Source: Phlebotomus papatasi
Taxonomy: Eukaryota; Arthropoda; Insecta; Diptera; Psychodidae
Assembly: GCF_024763615.1 (NCBI RefSeq)
Contig: NC_077224.1
Location: forward strand, 48,184,712-48,248,711
DNA: 64,000 bases
Direction of reading: 5' to 3'
The notes beneath the pieces are model-generated. The model saw only the letters and a program-made list of their open reading frames with translations, searched no databases and was not told the DNA's origin. The translations under genes were made by a program, and so were the position numbers. Within the stretch, counting starts at the first letter, position 1. Every line of letters begins with the position of its first letter. Positions 1 through 12,200 of the stretch are shown piece after piece.

Positions 1-180
1 TTACCCCACAAGTGTATGTATTCTAAGAAATTACAGAGTTTAAATAAAGAATAAATAATTAAAAAATAATAATTAATTTATTAGGCATTAACACTAAACC
101 TACTGACCGGTGTTGATCGTTTTTCCAAGTGCGCGGAAAAGTTGGCATTCATCTAAAGAATCCAAATGCGAGTTATACGG

Positions 181-372
181 GTTTCAGACCTAAGGCTTAG
201 CTATATAACTTAACTTTTCCTATTCCTTATCAGTAAAGATTTATTGGGAAAATATGACTTAGGATTGGACATTATGGGCAAATGATCCGGGTTATTCTGA
301 AAAATCAATAAAATTGGTTGCTAATTTGAAATTTGGACTTTTGGGAACTGGGCTAAACCCCAGGTCTGAGGC
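181..372. mobile_element. Small inverted-repeat element, family A copy 1
   Basis: The left end (TCAGACCTAAGGCTTAGC) and the right end (GCTAAACCCCAGGTCTGA) are inverted and imperfect, and the interior is AT-rich and non-coding. The same ends and interior order recur at 5248-5446 and, reversed, at 35053-35245, which is why I call a family and not a chance hairpin. No transposase frame is present, so this would be a non-autonomous (MITE-like) element. The target duplication was not resolved. Confidence 0.6.
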
Positions 373-395
373 CGACATTACGGTGAGATCGCTAA

Positions 396-584
396 ATTGA
401 CCGGGAACTGTGCCGTTCCACCATCCGGAAGATTATAATTAAAGCTCAGCGAGCTGAAGACTTGCCGTATTTCAGGAGGAAGTGGGAAAGGCCGCCCGCT
501 ACCAAGGAGACAAGTGTTGTCAAGTCTCTAATAAAGGGAGTTAAGAAGAAAGTGGTAGAGTTCGGCGAGAAGCCATTGGATTAA
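396..584 (+). pseudogene. Coding-like C-terminal fragment of unknown protein
   Basis: An open frame of 62 codons runs from just after a stop (393-395) to a TAA at 582-584. It is missing from a simple start-to-stop search because it has no ATG. It is richer in G and C than its surroundings and uses balanced codons with many Lys, Arg and Glu. Visible stretches include AEDLPYFRRKWERPP and, at the end, KKKVVEFGEKPLD. The AT-rich run after the stop looks like a 3' untranslated region. It follows repeat A closely, so the upstream part may have been displaced. I do not recognise the family. It could be a terminal exon, a retroelement frame tail or chance. No clear 3' splice site was found. Confidence 0.3.
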
Positions 585-803
585 AAAAAATCAAAATCTC
601 ATGAAAATACCAATAAAAAATCTTCCGGAAAATACATTTGTTTTTTTTAATTGGTATTTAAGAACTGTTTTTTAATGGGCAACATTTTTTGGCTAGACGT
701 TTTATTAAATTGATAACATCTTTTAGACTACTCCCAAAATAACATTGTGAGGATTATTATAAAAAGTTCAGTTGATCTTAAGATTGTTATGAATTCAGGG
801 GTT

Positions 804-1326
804 TTAACCCTTTATGGACGATTGGAACACCGGTGTCCCATAAAGAAAATAATTTTTCCTGACTACCTAAAGTTATTTTCTTCTTATGTCTGTACATAAT
901 TGTAAAGTACAAGGTTGAAGAAATCTGGAATATTTTTCGCAAGTCTCTAGCTATTTGCTATGTAGTAAATATTTAAGCTCAAAAATTGCGAATTTTTAAA
1001 TTTTCAAATTCGTAATTGATTTTATTTATTTTTTATACTTCCAATTATTTTTAAGCAAAACCCTTTCGGCAATAAAAACTACAATACTCATACGTAATAT
1101 TTTTCATTCAAGCGAAAAATATTATTCATTTGTATTGTCACAAAAATTACTTAAATTTTTGGGCTATTTTTGTCCCTATCGCTCATAGAAGCACAAAATA
1201 CACTGAATCAGACTCTGTTGGACTTTTCAAGGTTAGATGTAAGACTTATCATTGATTATGTTTCTCAGTTTAATTTTTATTGTTGATTTTCAGTCCGTAA
1301 AAAGTGTCTCGTCGTTAAAGAGTTAA
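804..1326. mobile_element. TTAA-flanked piggyBac-like non-autonomous element, 523 bp
   Basis: TTAA (804-807) is followed by CCCTTTATGGACGA and then ACACCGGTGTCCC. On the right, the reverse complement reads TTAA (1323-1326), CTCTTTAACGACGAGACAC. TTAA target duplication with CCC/CTC-starting ends is the hallmark of the piggyBac superfamily. The interior is AT-rich with no frame. Shorter relatives with the same ends lie at 45433-45548, 45753-45903 and 61462-61606. Confidence 0.7.
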
Positions 1327-1476
1327 GCAGATCCTTAGTGAATAACCCAGAATAACCTAGTATGGAAGAATTTTTACGAACTTTAATTGAATCTTAATTG
1401 TATTAATGTACATGTACAGAGATATATTATAATGCAATTTGCTAAAGGTCGTGTAGCAAGTCAAGCAGAGCATGTG

Positions 1477-1550
1477 GCCTGTAATAGCTCAGTTGGTAGA
1501 GCATTCGTCTAGTTAACGAGAGGTCTCCAGTTCGATTCTGGGTGGAGGCA
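1477..1550 (+). tRNA. tRNA-Thr(AGT)-like sequence, probably pseudogene or SINE head
   Basis: The cloverleaf parts can be laid out: acceptor 1477-1483 with 1543-1549, D stem GCTC/GAGC, anticodon stem 1504-1508/1516-1520, loop CTAGTTA with AGT in the anticodon position, and T arm TCCAG-TTCGATT-CTGGG. A run of five T at 1554-1558 could end Pol III transcription. Against a working gene: an extra base between acceptor and D stem, a G-G mismatch in the acceptor, and T instead of a purine after the anticodon. The internal A and B boxes are intact, so it may be the head of a SINE, but no second copy is seen here. Confidence 0.5.
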
Positions 1551-1648
1551 GGAATTTTTCCTATCTTCACTGAGAAAAAACTGGATGATGTGAGTGCCAT
1601 TTGTTCTGATTGACAATTTCCTTGTATGGAAGTTTCAACTGGAGTTAT

Positions 1649-1840
1649 TACTGTATCTAATGATTTTCCGATGATCATCACTGGGATTAAAGTCTCCTCA
1701 AATTAAAACACTTTGTCAATCTTCCTCTGAGCTTTTCATTCGGATGTGGACCTTTTCTATCAGTTGACTACACTACATTTTCTTTTAATTTCTCAAAGGA
1801 TCGTTAATCTCATTTACATTGAATATCATCACTACCGAAA
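1649..1840. repeat. Half copy of the large foldback J (see 30530-31090)
   Basis: This stretch matches one arm of the inverted repeat at 30530-31090 in order: GATGATCATCACTGGGATT, then CAAATTAAAACACTTTGTCA, a CGGATGTGGACCTT block, and ATCTCATTTACATTGAATAT. Only one arm is present, so the partner arm was lost or never copied. Confidence 0.6.
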
Positions 1841-2179
1841 AACTGAATTGGTAAGGGTTTTTCTAAGTTTTCCCTTACATAAACTGATAAAAAGTAGTCT
1901 CTGAAAAACATTGTAATTTTTGGCTCAGAGAATCTATTTGGAGAAAGTGCCAATGCTTTGCCCGGGCCCAAGCTTCATAATGACTAAATTTTTCCTTTTT
2001 TCAATAAATGTAATTCATCGCACCCATATCTTAAAACCTAGGGGAAAGTATCCTGTTTTAAATATATTGCGAAAAGACACATTTATTCAGAAACATAGTA
2101 AAAATTTAGTCATTATGAAGCTTGGGACCGTACAAAGCATGGGCACTATCCACTATAAGATTTATTATTATTTATTTTA

Positions 2180-4140
2180 CTATTAACTTAATTATTAGGT
2201 TAAAATAGCATTTAACAAATAAATACCATGGAAGCTCAAAAGCTCTCTTTTCACTTAAAGTTTTATAGAGGGAAACCAAAAAATGGCTAAATGCCATCGA
2301 GAGTTTTTTCACCCAGTTTAAAAAGCTTTCAATGCATTTAATCATTTGTGAATGTGAATAATAAAATTGTCATAAAAGTGGTACAAATTATAGCCAATTG
2401 CACAAAATGTCATGACATAAAAGAAGCTCACGAGAGATTGCTCCACAAAAAAGCATTAATGTGGATGGTTTGAAGTTGCTGGGCAAAAAAAAAAGAACAA
2501 AGAGATGTGCATGTACAGCAGTCAATGACTGGATTTTGTCAGAAAATGAGAGAAGGAATTGAAATGTGATGAAGTTACTTTGTGCATTTGTGATACTTTA
2601 TTTTCCCGCCTTTCACCCTTTCTTTCACCACTCTATCTTCTTAGCTATATAAAATGCACCAACCAAGTCATCCATCCGTTCTGATAGTAAAATAAGAAAG
2701 GAGAACTTTATGCATTTTACAAGTGCATTTCATATAAGAGATGCACATTGAAAATCTGTTTTGCACATTTTGCTACTTTGTGCACATTTATAAGAGCAAA
2801 ATTGCATAAAATTCTCCTTACACTTCACCTCACATTGCTAACTTTTCTTTTATATGCTACCCATGCTATCACACAAATAGACTGAGACGAATCACGGAAA
2901 ATTGCTACCACTGAACTCAAGGAGGACACACAGCCAATGAGGGAAAAACTTGGGGAAAATTGACAAAATTTTCCACCGTCATTCACACATACCCTAAATA
3001 TCCTGCTCTTATACGCCCTCAACATCTAAATATTGTATCTCACCCATTGAGAGATACTTAAGTCACTGGCAGAGGCAATTTTATCAATTCGACAAGAGAC
3101 AATTTCTTCTCCGGAGGAATTTAATCAAGTGCGTAGAGTCATTGTGCGACCATTGTAAGATAAATTGTAATCATCACATTACATTGTAGTATTGCCGAGG
3201 GGTTATTTACTGCAGTGTAAGCACAAAAAAATCTGTCACATTTCTCATTTTAGTGATCCACAACACATTTACAACATGAGGAATTACTGGTACAATGCCT
3301 CTCGGTATGCCTAAGAAATTGACAATTTTAACACAGAAACCATCATTTACATGTTATTCTAATGATCTCATTAGGAAATTATTCAATTGCAACAGGAAAC
3401 TAATAAGTTTCTGACCCCCGGTAATTCAGTTTAGTCTCACATCCAGTAACCGAAGGAAATTTCTCGATCTTGCACCTTTTCTCTGTTTGGCAGCCCTCAT
3501 ACTGCCACCAGAAGCTTGTATTCCGAAAACGTCTACAACAAACGGTGTGTGTCGGATAACATTATGGGCATTCTCGAGGTTCTCTGTACCTTTCATTTGG
3601 TACTTCTACAACTTTTCGCATGCCTTCCGCAGGAGACAGTATTACAAAACAACAAACGACACAACAATAAAGTGAGGTGGAGTGGATTTCATCGTCACAC
3701 ACGTAAAATTTATCGGCCAAATGCTGCCTATGCCAGCGACATTTCTCTCCCATCCTTCAGATATTTCTTCCCCCCATTCTTCCCCCTTGCCACGAATATC
3801 CAACCGTGTCGAAAAGATCTGCTCCCCATTCATATATCCCATTGTATTCAACACTTTTCCCCACGCTTTGCCTATTCCATCTGACCGTGCCATTAGCATT
3901 TCTGGCATGTTTCTTGAGGTCTCTTTTCCACGAAGAAAACTTCATCAATTTTCTCACCATGCCGTCTTCCCATTCCCTAAGTTCCTTTGTCTCTTCACAG
4001 CAAAGATATCCCGCGCGAAGCCAAACAAGGAAGTCTCCTCTCCAGCACCTTCAAGATGGAGAAAAATCTCACAAAATTGCTCGTGACACTTGGAACAGCC
4101 TTGAAACTTTATCGAGGAAATATAAATAAGAACTGAAGAT
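2180..4140. other. No supportable gene; low-repeat AT-rich DNA
   Basis: I see no repeat family shared with the rest of the window. From 3487 to about 4130 several overlapping open frames on both strands (62 to 134 codons) coincide because stops are rare in this pyrimidine-rich patch. Their translations are Ser, Pro and Phe-rich and show no domain I recognise. An untranslated exon or regulatory DNA cannot be excluded. Confidence 0.5.
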
Positions 4141-4560
4141 GATTGCTGATAAGTACCATGTTGTCAATACTACACTTCAAATAAAATTTCCTCAATTTTC
4201 AGTTCTTAGGGTATCAAAACAAATAATAACGCTCCTTCGAGATGATGGACAAAAAATTCAATTAAAATACACCCCTCAGTGAAAATTATGAGGAAAAAAC
4301 TTTGTTTTAGATGAGATTTTAATGTGAAGTGGTCCTCCCTCTTCAACAAAATTAATCACAATTTTCATTAATTCCAGCATCATGTGGAGATGGCAAAAAT
4401 CATCGTTTTAATTTTGCCAAGAAAATTTTAGATTAGTTGAGAATTCGCACGACCTACGCAGATTGATAAATTAGGGGCATGTACGCATGATTCGCACACA
4501 GTGAACCTTCGAACGATGCGAATTTTCTGTTTGTTTGCATTGAGCCAGTTTGTCATTTTT

Positions 4561-4690
4561 TATGCCCTAGACATACTTAAGACTTAAGCCGAGAGACGAC
4601 TTAGTGGAAAATTATTGAAATGAGGTTTAACCAATATGTCGAATATAATTACGCTAAGCCGGCTCTCGACTAATCCCTAGGTCTGTCAAG
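4561..4690. mobile_element. Family E inverted-repeat element, degenerate copy
   Basis: It starts with the family E end, TGCCCTAGACATACTTAAGA, then CTTAAGCCGAGAGACGACTT, and contains the inner part of the opposite end in inverted form (TAAGCCGGCTCTCGAC). The outer part of the right end is missing. Better copies lie at 25303-25520 and 29358-29537. Confidence 0.65.
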
Positions 4691-5174
4691 ACCCTTAGCC
4701 ATAAGATAGATAAACCTCATAAAACGAGATGAGAAATGGTAGCCCATGGTAGCCAGTTCTTTCCAAACAAAGAGTAAAGTCGTATCGTATGAATATTCAC
4801 TGTGTACGAACCATGGACATTCCCCTATATGCTGTAATTAAAGTATATCTATTGAAATTAAGTCGCATAGAGCTCGTATTAGAATACATTGACTCTGGTA
4901 AACCTAAGTTCTTGGAATGATTTTAAATTTCCTTTAGATCTTTGATGTACACAGCTTAGTTTGAAATTTACTTTCGAAAGTGGAATTTGGAATCAAAATA
5001 ACCTGGTTTAAACAGCGGTATGTAATATGGACTTTAGACTAAAGACAAAAGTCCAGTTTCCGAATATTTCTCAATCCAAAATAATAAGGCATTTTAGTGG
5101 TTCCACGAAATCAGTTAGATCCTTTGTGTTTAATATAAAGTTAACATTTATCCTTGGATTTACCTAAACCTCTT

Positions 5175-5232
5175 GGCTGATAAGAAAATAGAGAAACTAG
5201 GTCGTATGGCTAAAGCTAAACCTCAGGTCTGA
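5175..5232. repeat. Family A, reversed end fragment
   Basis: CTGATAAG...GTCGTATGGCTAAAGC...CAGGTCTGAAG is the left end of family A in reverse orientation. It stands directly before the fuller copy at 5248-5446. Confidence 0.5.
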
Positions 5233-5247
5233 AGTCCATGCAATACG

Positions 5248-5446
5248 GGCTTCAAACCTAGGATTTAGCCATATGGCTTAACTGCTCTAAATTTTTACCA
5301 ATCAAGATTATTTAGAAAAACTTAACTTAGAATTGACTTATTAAGTACAAGTGACTCATTGGATTCTGAAAGGCAATAAAATTAATTGCTATTTAGGATT
5401 TCAAGGCCTTCAGGAACTGGGTTAAACCTCTAGTCTAAAGGCTGAG
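5248..5446. mobile_element. Small inverted-repeat element, family A copy 2
   Basis: The ends CTTCAAACCTAGGATTTAGC and GGTTAAACCTCTAGTCTAAA correspond to those at 181-372. The interior shares GGCAATAAAATTAATTGCTA and the GGAACTGGG block just before the right end. No frame. Confidence 0.6.
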
Positions 5447-5864
5447 TAAATTTAAAATAATTATGAAATATAACATTTTCAAAAAATATATCAACTACAG
5501 AAATTGTTAAAATCTTTTTTCTTTTAAATATAATCATTACACCTTGCCAAAATGTTTCTTATTTTTGATTTTTTATTTGACATAAAATTCAATTATTAAA
5601 ATTTTAACGAGATCTTATTGATTATCAAAAATCCAAAGCGATCTTTGAAAAATATGTTTAAAAATCTGCACTCATTTTCTGAGAGGGATTGTTTCATGTT
5701 TCAAGATTCAATGAGATATAACTCTTTCCTCTGTTTGGAATCCCATTAGGTACCTACCTAATAACACAATTTTTGAGCTCTTTAGAATTAAGGCACTCAT
5801 ATCCTGAATAGCTCTTACTTACTGGGTACACCGTAATTACATTAAAATAATCCACTCTTACGGC

Positions 5865-6262
5865 GTTATCACACTTGTACTTTAAAATTTTAATGTGATT
5901 CACATTAATTGTCACTTGTGAGCGTCCGAATATGTTATTTGTGTCTTGGAGTCACTTAATATTTGGGGTTCTTCTATTTATTGATAAAGAAGTGGACTTG
6001 GCCTGCAAAAATAAGTTTAAATTTACCTAAAACATAAATATTTTTCACATTAAAAAAATAAAGAGAAAGTCGCATTAATTTTTCGCATTAATGTTATAAA
6101 TCAATTTATATCAAATTTTGCGGGCCATGTCTACCTTTTTATCAACAAATGGACCAAATTTTGAATATGAAATAATTCAAACACACAAATTACACATTTG
6201 GACTCTCACCAGCGACATTTAATGTGAATCATATTAAAATTTTAATGTGCAAGTGTGATAAC
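5865..6262. mobile_element. Long-TIR element G, about 400 bp
   Basis: The left arm begins GTTATCACACTTGTAC, continues through AAAATTTTAATGTGATTCAC, and is repeated inverted at the right end with only a few differences over about 55 bp, ending GCAAGTGTGATAAC. The interior is AT-rich without a frame. Only one copy is in the window and the target duplication is unclear, so superfamily is not assigned. Confidence 0.75.
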
Positions 6263-6269
6263 ACAGTTA

Positions 6270-8330
6270 CTCTTGAGTGACACAATTACAGAATATTTGT
6301 TATCTGTGAAAAAATGTAAAATAGAAGTACTTTCAAATCTAAGAAAATTTTTGCAACCTTCAAGATGAACCTTGAAATACTTTTTGAAAACGTTTCTTCC
6401 AGAGAAACAGTTTTTTCAGTCTTAACTTTTTTCTCCTAATATAATTTTGTTTAATAAATTCAAGTGATTCTGTTTAAAAATTTCTTGTTTTTACTCTATA
6501 ACTCTTTTAGTTTCTTTTTTATTTGCTTTGCTTTAGCAATACGTCAAGTTATCGGATCACATATAAGACAGTATGAAGAATCTTTTTGATGTCAAATTGA
6601 CTACAACCTTTTTATCTTTTTATTTTGAATTTACTTTTTGTGATTTTACAAATTTTCGATTGAATTTTTTATTCAATAAATTTTTAGTATTTTTATTGAA
6701 AATGTAAACTCCTTTGAAGAAGCAAAGTTGATTGGCTTGCTGCATAACATACGATCTGTAAAGAGTTAAGAACGTCCAGTATTGTACAATAACTTATACG
6801 ACAATGTCGAAAGCATAAATAAATATGGTTATCGAAAAATATTATCGACCGACCAACAATAAATTAACCACTTTCTAATGACCGTAAACATAGGTACGCT
6901 AAAAGGAAATGTAGAAAATTTAAATATTTTATAATTTTAAAATATTTTGTATGTTCTTTTTTTTAGATATTTACCCTTGCTTAATTACAATAGTTTGAAC
7001 TTTTACCTTCTCTCGGGTTATTTTGCAATAAAACGAACAAATAGGATTTTTCCGCTCAAACTCAATCAATTTCGCCATTTTCGTGAATTTTTTTTTCGTT
7101 CAATTTACACTCCAAAAAAAAACTCCCATGGCTATAAAAATGCAAAGAGGAGAAGCATGACAAACACAATTTGCATTTTGTCGTACTAAATTGAAGTGAA
7201 TTCGCTGTATAATCTTTTCCACCCGGTGTGAAATGCTATAAATGAAAAATGTTTGTAGACATATAATTTTTTTTTGCTTTCTAATAAAATCCCCTGCCTT
7301 ATTACTGAACCATCTAATGCTTGCGCATAGTGTCTGTAATTTACACTCCACGTATAAATTCTCTAAATGCAAAAAGAGACATGGAATTTAACACGATAAA
7401 AAAGCCTTTTTCAATACAACAACTTCCTTCTGCTTTGCATTTCTCTCTGGCCATGTCGCGCGTCTGCAGACTGTCTCAACCACTTGCCAAGTGGTTTGAA
7501 TCGCAATCTTGTCACAACATTGCTGAAGATGCTGTTTTGCACGAAGGGAATGTGTGAGACAACCGACACTTTTACATTTTCTGGCTTTTTTTCTCCTGGT
7601 TATACACAATCTTTTCTTCAATGTTAGAGACCACAGAGATTATTTAAACTTTGAACGAATATTGAGAAAAAAAAGTTTAACGAAAAAGTAGAAGAAACGA
7701 GCAAAAGATTCATGAAACATTTTCAGCATACAACACACCATACATGCAAAAATATGTGCATAAGTTTTAATGTCAAGTCAACAACATTAATTAGATTCCA
7801 ACAAATAATATTTAGTGTTTGGGCTATACAATAAATTGCATACATTGTGCATTGCGGGATAATTTAGCTTGTATTTAAAGCTCAACAGCATGAGCTTCAA
7901 TATTGAATCTCGACACACCCTTTTACGCCATGGGAAATAATGTAATCACCAGGTTAAACTCTTACCGTGTGGAAAACCTTCACATTTGACCCTTTTTCAC
8001 CATAAATTGCATTATTAATAATTTTTGTAGCTCAACATATGAGAATTATTCACTTGATGAAAACACCATTAAACTTGAAATACAGATAATAGCAAATTTA
8101 TGCATCCAGGAATTGAAATTTTGAGATATTTTAGTCCAAAAAGCCTGATAAATTATGTTAGAAAGACTGGTAAAAGATTAAAAAAAATTATTGATCGATA
8201 TTTGTGCCTTAAGCCCAAAATGGACACAGGGATCGGCTTAGGAAACAGCCCGAAAATTAGGATTGGTGTTGATACACTCACGGATCAGTCCATAATTTGG
8301 AGGATCAGGCCGATCTTCTAAATAAGTGCT
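6270..8330. other. No supportable gene; AT-rich DNA
   Basis: I see neither repeat families shared with the rest of the window nor convincing coding structure. The open frames at 6947-7621 overlap on opposite strands and are low in complexity. Confidence 0.5.
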
Positions 8331-8336
8331 TCTTCT

Positions 8337-8412
8337 TAAATGTTTCTACATAATCGATTTTTCTTTGTGTTGATTCCTGTGCTGACTGTTTGGAAATTTT
8401 GCAACACGACCA
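8337..8412. repeat. Foldback family I fragment
   Basis: ATAATCGATTTTTCTTTGTG followed by TTGATTCCTGTGCTGACTGT matches one arm of the family I foldbacks at 10500-10760 and 11890-12200. Confidence 0.5.
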
Positions 8413-8720
8413 AGGGGGGAATTCTGTAACTCTATGAAGTGATTACCTGTCAAAATTGGTGAACACTTCATTAAAGTGATAGCAAAAGAGATTCTGATTC
8501 AGCACGTGATAAGATCACTTTGAGGTTATGTGTCTCACTTGTCAATTTTTCGATGAAGATGATGTTATCACTCGGCGAAGCCAGTGAAAATTGTTCCATA
8601 TTCAGCTTAAAAAGTAACACTACATCCTTTCTAATAGTCAATTCTAGTGTTTTTCATAGTTACTTAGTTGAAATATTGATGAAAATCTGAGATTTAATGA
8701 AATTTTCAACACACTTCCCT

Positions 8721-8975
8721 ACACTTTGAGAGAAATCCGAAAAACTTAAAATAACATTCCGAAAATGTTTATTTTACCCTGTAGTATTGATCCGAAATCG
8801 GTGTAAATATTATGCTTTTTAGGTGTATTGGGGTTAAAGTTACCCTTTTTCATGTTAATTTTACCCTTGAAAAGGTGTAAAATTAACATTAAAAAATTTT
8901 GATATATTTTTACACCTAAAAAGTGTTAAAGTTATGAGGAAAAAAAGTTAATCGCACCCACTTTTTTTGTCAGTG
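8721..8975. mobile_element. Element F, 255 bp, copy 1
   Basis: This matches 55614-55868 along its whole length with only scattered differences, including GTATTGATCCGAAATCGGTG and ATTATGCTTTTTAGGTGTAT. The outer ends are short inverted repeats (ACACT...AGTGT). The interior carries inverted blocks around AGGTGTAAAATTAAC. It is a non-autonomous element, fairly young by eye given how alike the two copies are. No frame. Confidence 0.8.
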
Positions 8976-9134
8976 TTTATATCAACAGCAAAATAGACAT
9001 AACACGTTTTCTCAGTGTACTGGCTTCACGCAAAGTTCTATAACTTTTCTAGCAGTCGTGAAGAGAAGCTCGTGAACCTTTCACTAGTGAATCGTTCACT
9101 AGTGAAGCTTCACAGAGTTAGAGAATTCCTACCC

Positions 9135-9260
9135 AGAATTGAAAAAAACAATCGAGACAGGAACCTATACAGAGAAAAGTCGATAATGCAGAAGCACTTG
9201 GGAACAGTAAAGTGCTAAAAAAAACATGTTCATTTTTCATTCGAAATACAACATAATTCA
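9135..9260. repeat. Foldback family I, single arm
   Basis: It contains GAGACAGGAACC, then AAAAGTCGATAATGCAGAAG, then an A-rich outer end similar to that of the 11890-12200 copy. Only one arm is present. Confidence 0.6.
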
Positions 9261-10254
9261 AGTGATCTATTATAAATTTTGTGATGAAATTGAGTGAGTG
9301 GAATAGACGATAGTTTACTTAAAAAACTTCCGTGTTGAACCCATAACCTAATCTGCCATTCATGCAATAAATACTCTTCGCAAAATTATGTGATAAAATT
9401 CCGGTGTTTCATGTTTATGTTTTTCCTTCAGGTTAGAACGAAAAAAAAATGACGAATAACAGGAAGCCCTTACGGCTGTAGCAAGTTTCCTCTCATTTTT
9501 CTCACCACGCATCTTTCGGAGGATGTCGGTGAGCCAAGGGCGATTAATTTGCAATTGATTGGTGGCGTGAAAATGAAAGACTAAGTGAAAAAGGCAAGAA
9601 AGACACATAAATAATCTGGATGGTAGTAAATCCAGTCTATATAAGAATTTCTTTCTATCTTGAAATTAATAGTCAGAAAATATTGCTGAAATAATTAATT
9701 TTTCACTCATGACGGGAATATCTTGCATGTTTGGCCCAATTTATCTCCCTTGGACGTCTTTTGGTTTGTACACTGACTGTGGTTATTCACTTAAATGGGC
9801 ATAATTGATTAACTTTTTAGTGCTGCAGCCATAAATATTTCTCAATTAAGCTCAATATAGCAATATAGGTATTAGGTTGCAAATTTACTGGCTCATGTTG
9901 CACCTCGTGGCTTTTTCGTGGGTGGAAGAAATGGTAAAAGTGATGGTGTGGCAAATGTCTGGTGGAATTTTGCTCAAGAACATTGTTGGAATTAATAGTG
10001 ATAAAGTGTTAGAGGGTGTGAGAGTAATAAATGTCTCAGTTTAGTGTCATTTGTGCACACTCCGTGAAAAATGAAATTGTTAAAATTACCATGTCCAATA
10101 GAAAATTCTGCCAACTGATACGTTTTTTTATACGCTTAACCGATTTGTTGAAATCAGTATCATACAAAACTGGGTTTAGTTTAGTAATTAATTAAATTAA
10201 TTAATTGACTAGAATAGATTTAGATTTAACTATCTACGATCGTATTGATCCTGT

Positions 10255-10400
10255 CTTATCGATAAGAATCAATACACAGAGAGGTCGATAATGCAGAAGC
10301 ACACAACAGTCGTGTGCTCAAAACAAATTGTTCAAGAGAAAGATTTCCTCTTTTCATTTTTCATTAAAATAGCACATAACTCTCCCGTGCTCCATCTATT
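10255..10400. repeat. Foldback family I, single arm
   Basis: AGAGAGGTCGATAATGCAGAAGCAC-type core is seen at 10276-10302, followed by the A-rich outer arm with TTTTTCATTAAAATAGCAC. It lies less than 200 bp from the complete foldback at 10500-10760. Confidence 0.6.
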
Positions 10401-10499
10401 GACTATCACTGTGCCAATTGTTTTCGCAGAATTTTAAGGAATATTTCGGGAGATTTTTCTTAATAAACGCGGATTTAGTTTAAGAATCATGTTCAAGAC

Positions 10500-10760
10500 G
10501 TCTGCGCTACAAAATGAAAAGATTGATATTTCTCCTGAGAATTTTTTAGAACATGACTGTTCTCATGTGCTTCTGCATTATCGACTTTACTTTGTGTTGG
10601 TTCCTATCACGACTGCGCTCCAGAGCCCTCGTCATGTTCCGAAGCCACCAAACAATCGTGACAGGAACCAACACAAAGGGGATTCGATTATACAAAACGG
10701 TACATTAGAACAGTCATGTAATAAAACAAATTCTCCTTCTTATTTTTCATTGGAATACCA
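10500..10760. mobile_element. Foldback family I, complete
   Basis: Two arms of about 110 bp face each other around a centre near 10625. The left arm reads ATTATCGACTTTACTTTGTG, TTGGTTCCTATCACGACTG. The right arm carries CAATCGTGACAGGAACCAAC and a matching outer end with GAACAGTCATGTAATAAAA. The 107-codon open frame inside simply reads through the hairpin and is not credible. Confidence 0.75.
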
Positions 10761-11889
10761 CCATTATTCACTAAAAGTCTCCGAGTCACAATTAATTATT
10801 CAAATAAATTGAATACAAGATTTGTAGAAAATAACAAACAAATTCTTCTAGGTACACCAAATGCCATAAATGGCCCAAAAATTAATCTCATATCACCCAG
10901 GAGACATTCCTATTGGAATTGAATATAAAATTAATTTGTATCCACCTCAATGTGAATGTCTACACCATTAAGATATGTGTTATTATTTCAACAATGACTA
11001 ATACCATATACACCATTTTGCTAGGATGACGCTTTTGCACACCATAAATCATGTCGTGGCTCCGCAATTACTATTATTATATCTGTGAGCCATGCACATA
11101 CAAAAGTTGTAGGAGTGTTCATAAAATAATTAATTGCTATTGAAAATGATGGGGCATCGGGTGAGGATGGGTGACTGCCTCTTTATAGAAAAGATGCAAA
11201 AGAAAAGAGAGGTTATATAGCTAGAAATAAGGTGCACGTGGTGGAAGGTAAAAGAGGTTGTAAATAAAAATTGCGTGTTGAAAAATGATTACAAGTGACT
11301 GCATTTATGTTCTCATTACGAAATATTATTTACAATTTGTATGTCAACGTACATGAAGTGTTTATTGATTCTAATCGCAAACGATCTCATCACATTGAAT
11401 ACTATTGCATATATAATTATGGTCGACTTTCCGCTGAATGTCAATGACCAGACAGTTTTCCATAATTTCTGTATTTACTATCGAAAAAAATAATCTTGAA
11501 TTTCAGCCTTTTGTAGTATGGTGTGACTCTTTTTGTGTTTGGTATTTTTTTTCAATGTACATTTCACACAAATATAATTTCTAAGTATCTAGTACTATAA
11601 TTATATACCTTCATAAAAATGCAAATTAAATACTTGGCTGACACGAATGGGTTTTGTAGACTTTGCTTTTCATTCTAATGAATTTCTTACTTTTTTTCTT
11701 TTTTTGATTTTCTTTAAGGCTTCTGAAAAAAAGAGAATAGGTAGTCCGGATAAAAATCATTAAAGTTTTAGTTGAAATGTGATCGCTTTATATCACGGAA
11801 GATCAGCTTCGTATTGTGGATTGTGGTACTAAAAGCTTCATAGAGCTCTTTGCAATGGTCATTCTATGCTCTCTGGCTTTAATATAGTC

Positions 11890-12200
11890 CTACTCCTGGA
11901 AGGAAGGAAAAAAGTAGCGAAAATGTTTTAGCACTTTACTGTTCTGAAGTGCTTCTGCATTATCGACTTTCCTTTGTGCTGGTTCCTGCCTCGACTGTTT
12001 TTAGGTGTGATTCTTTCATAGATCTAACGTATTTTCCCAATGTTTGTCGTTTTCGAAAACTACCAAACAGTAGTGACAGGAACAAATAAAAAGAAAAGTT
12101 GATTATAAAGCACTTGATAGAGTGAAGTGTCAAAAAATCTTTAGGAAAAAACGATTTCCTATCTTGATTTTTCCTTGTAATAGCACCATTACTCTAAATG
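11890..12200. mobile_element. Foldback family I, second complete copy
   Basis: The left arm has GTGCTTCTGCATTATCGACT and GGTTCCTGCCTCGACTGTTT. The right arm has CAAACAGTAGTGACAGGAAC and a diverged AAGTTGATTATAAAGCACTT. The outer flank (ATAGCACCATTACTC) matches the end of the 10500-10760 copy. Confidence 0.7.

Noticed and set aside
3487..4129. Several overlapping frames of 62-134 codons
   Set aside because: Open in several frames on both strands at once. This points to stop-poor pyrimidine-rich composition, not coding selection.
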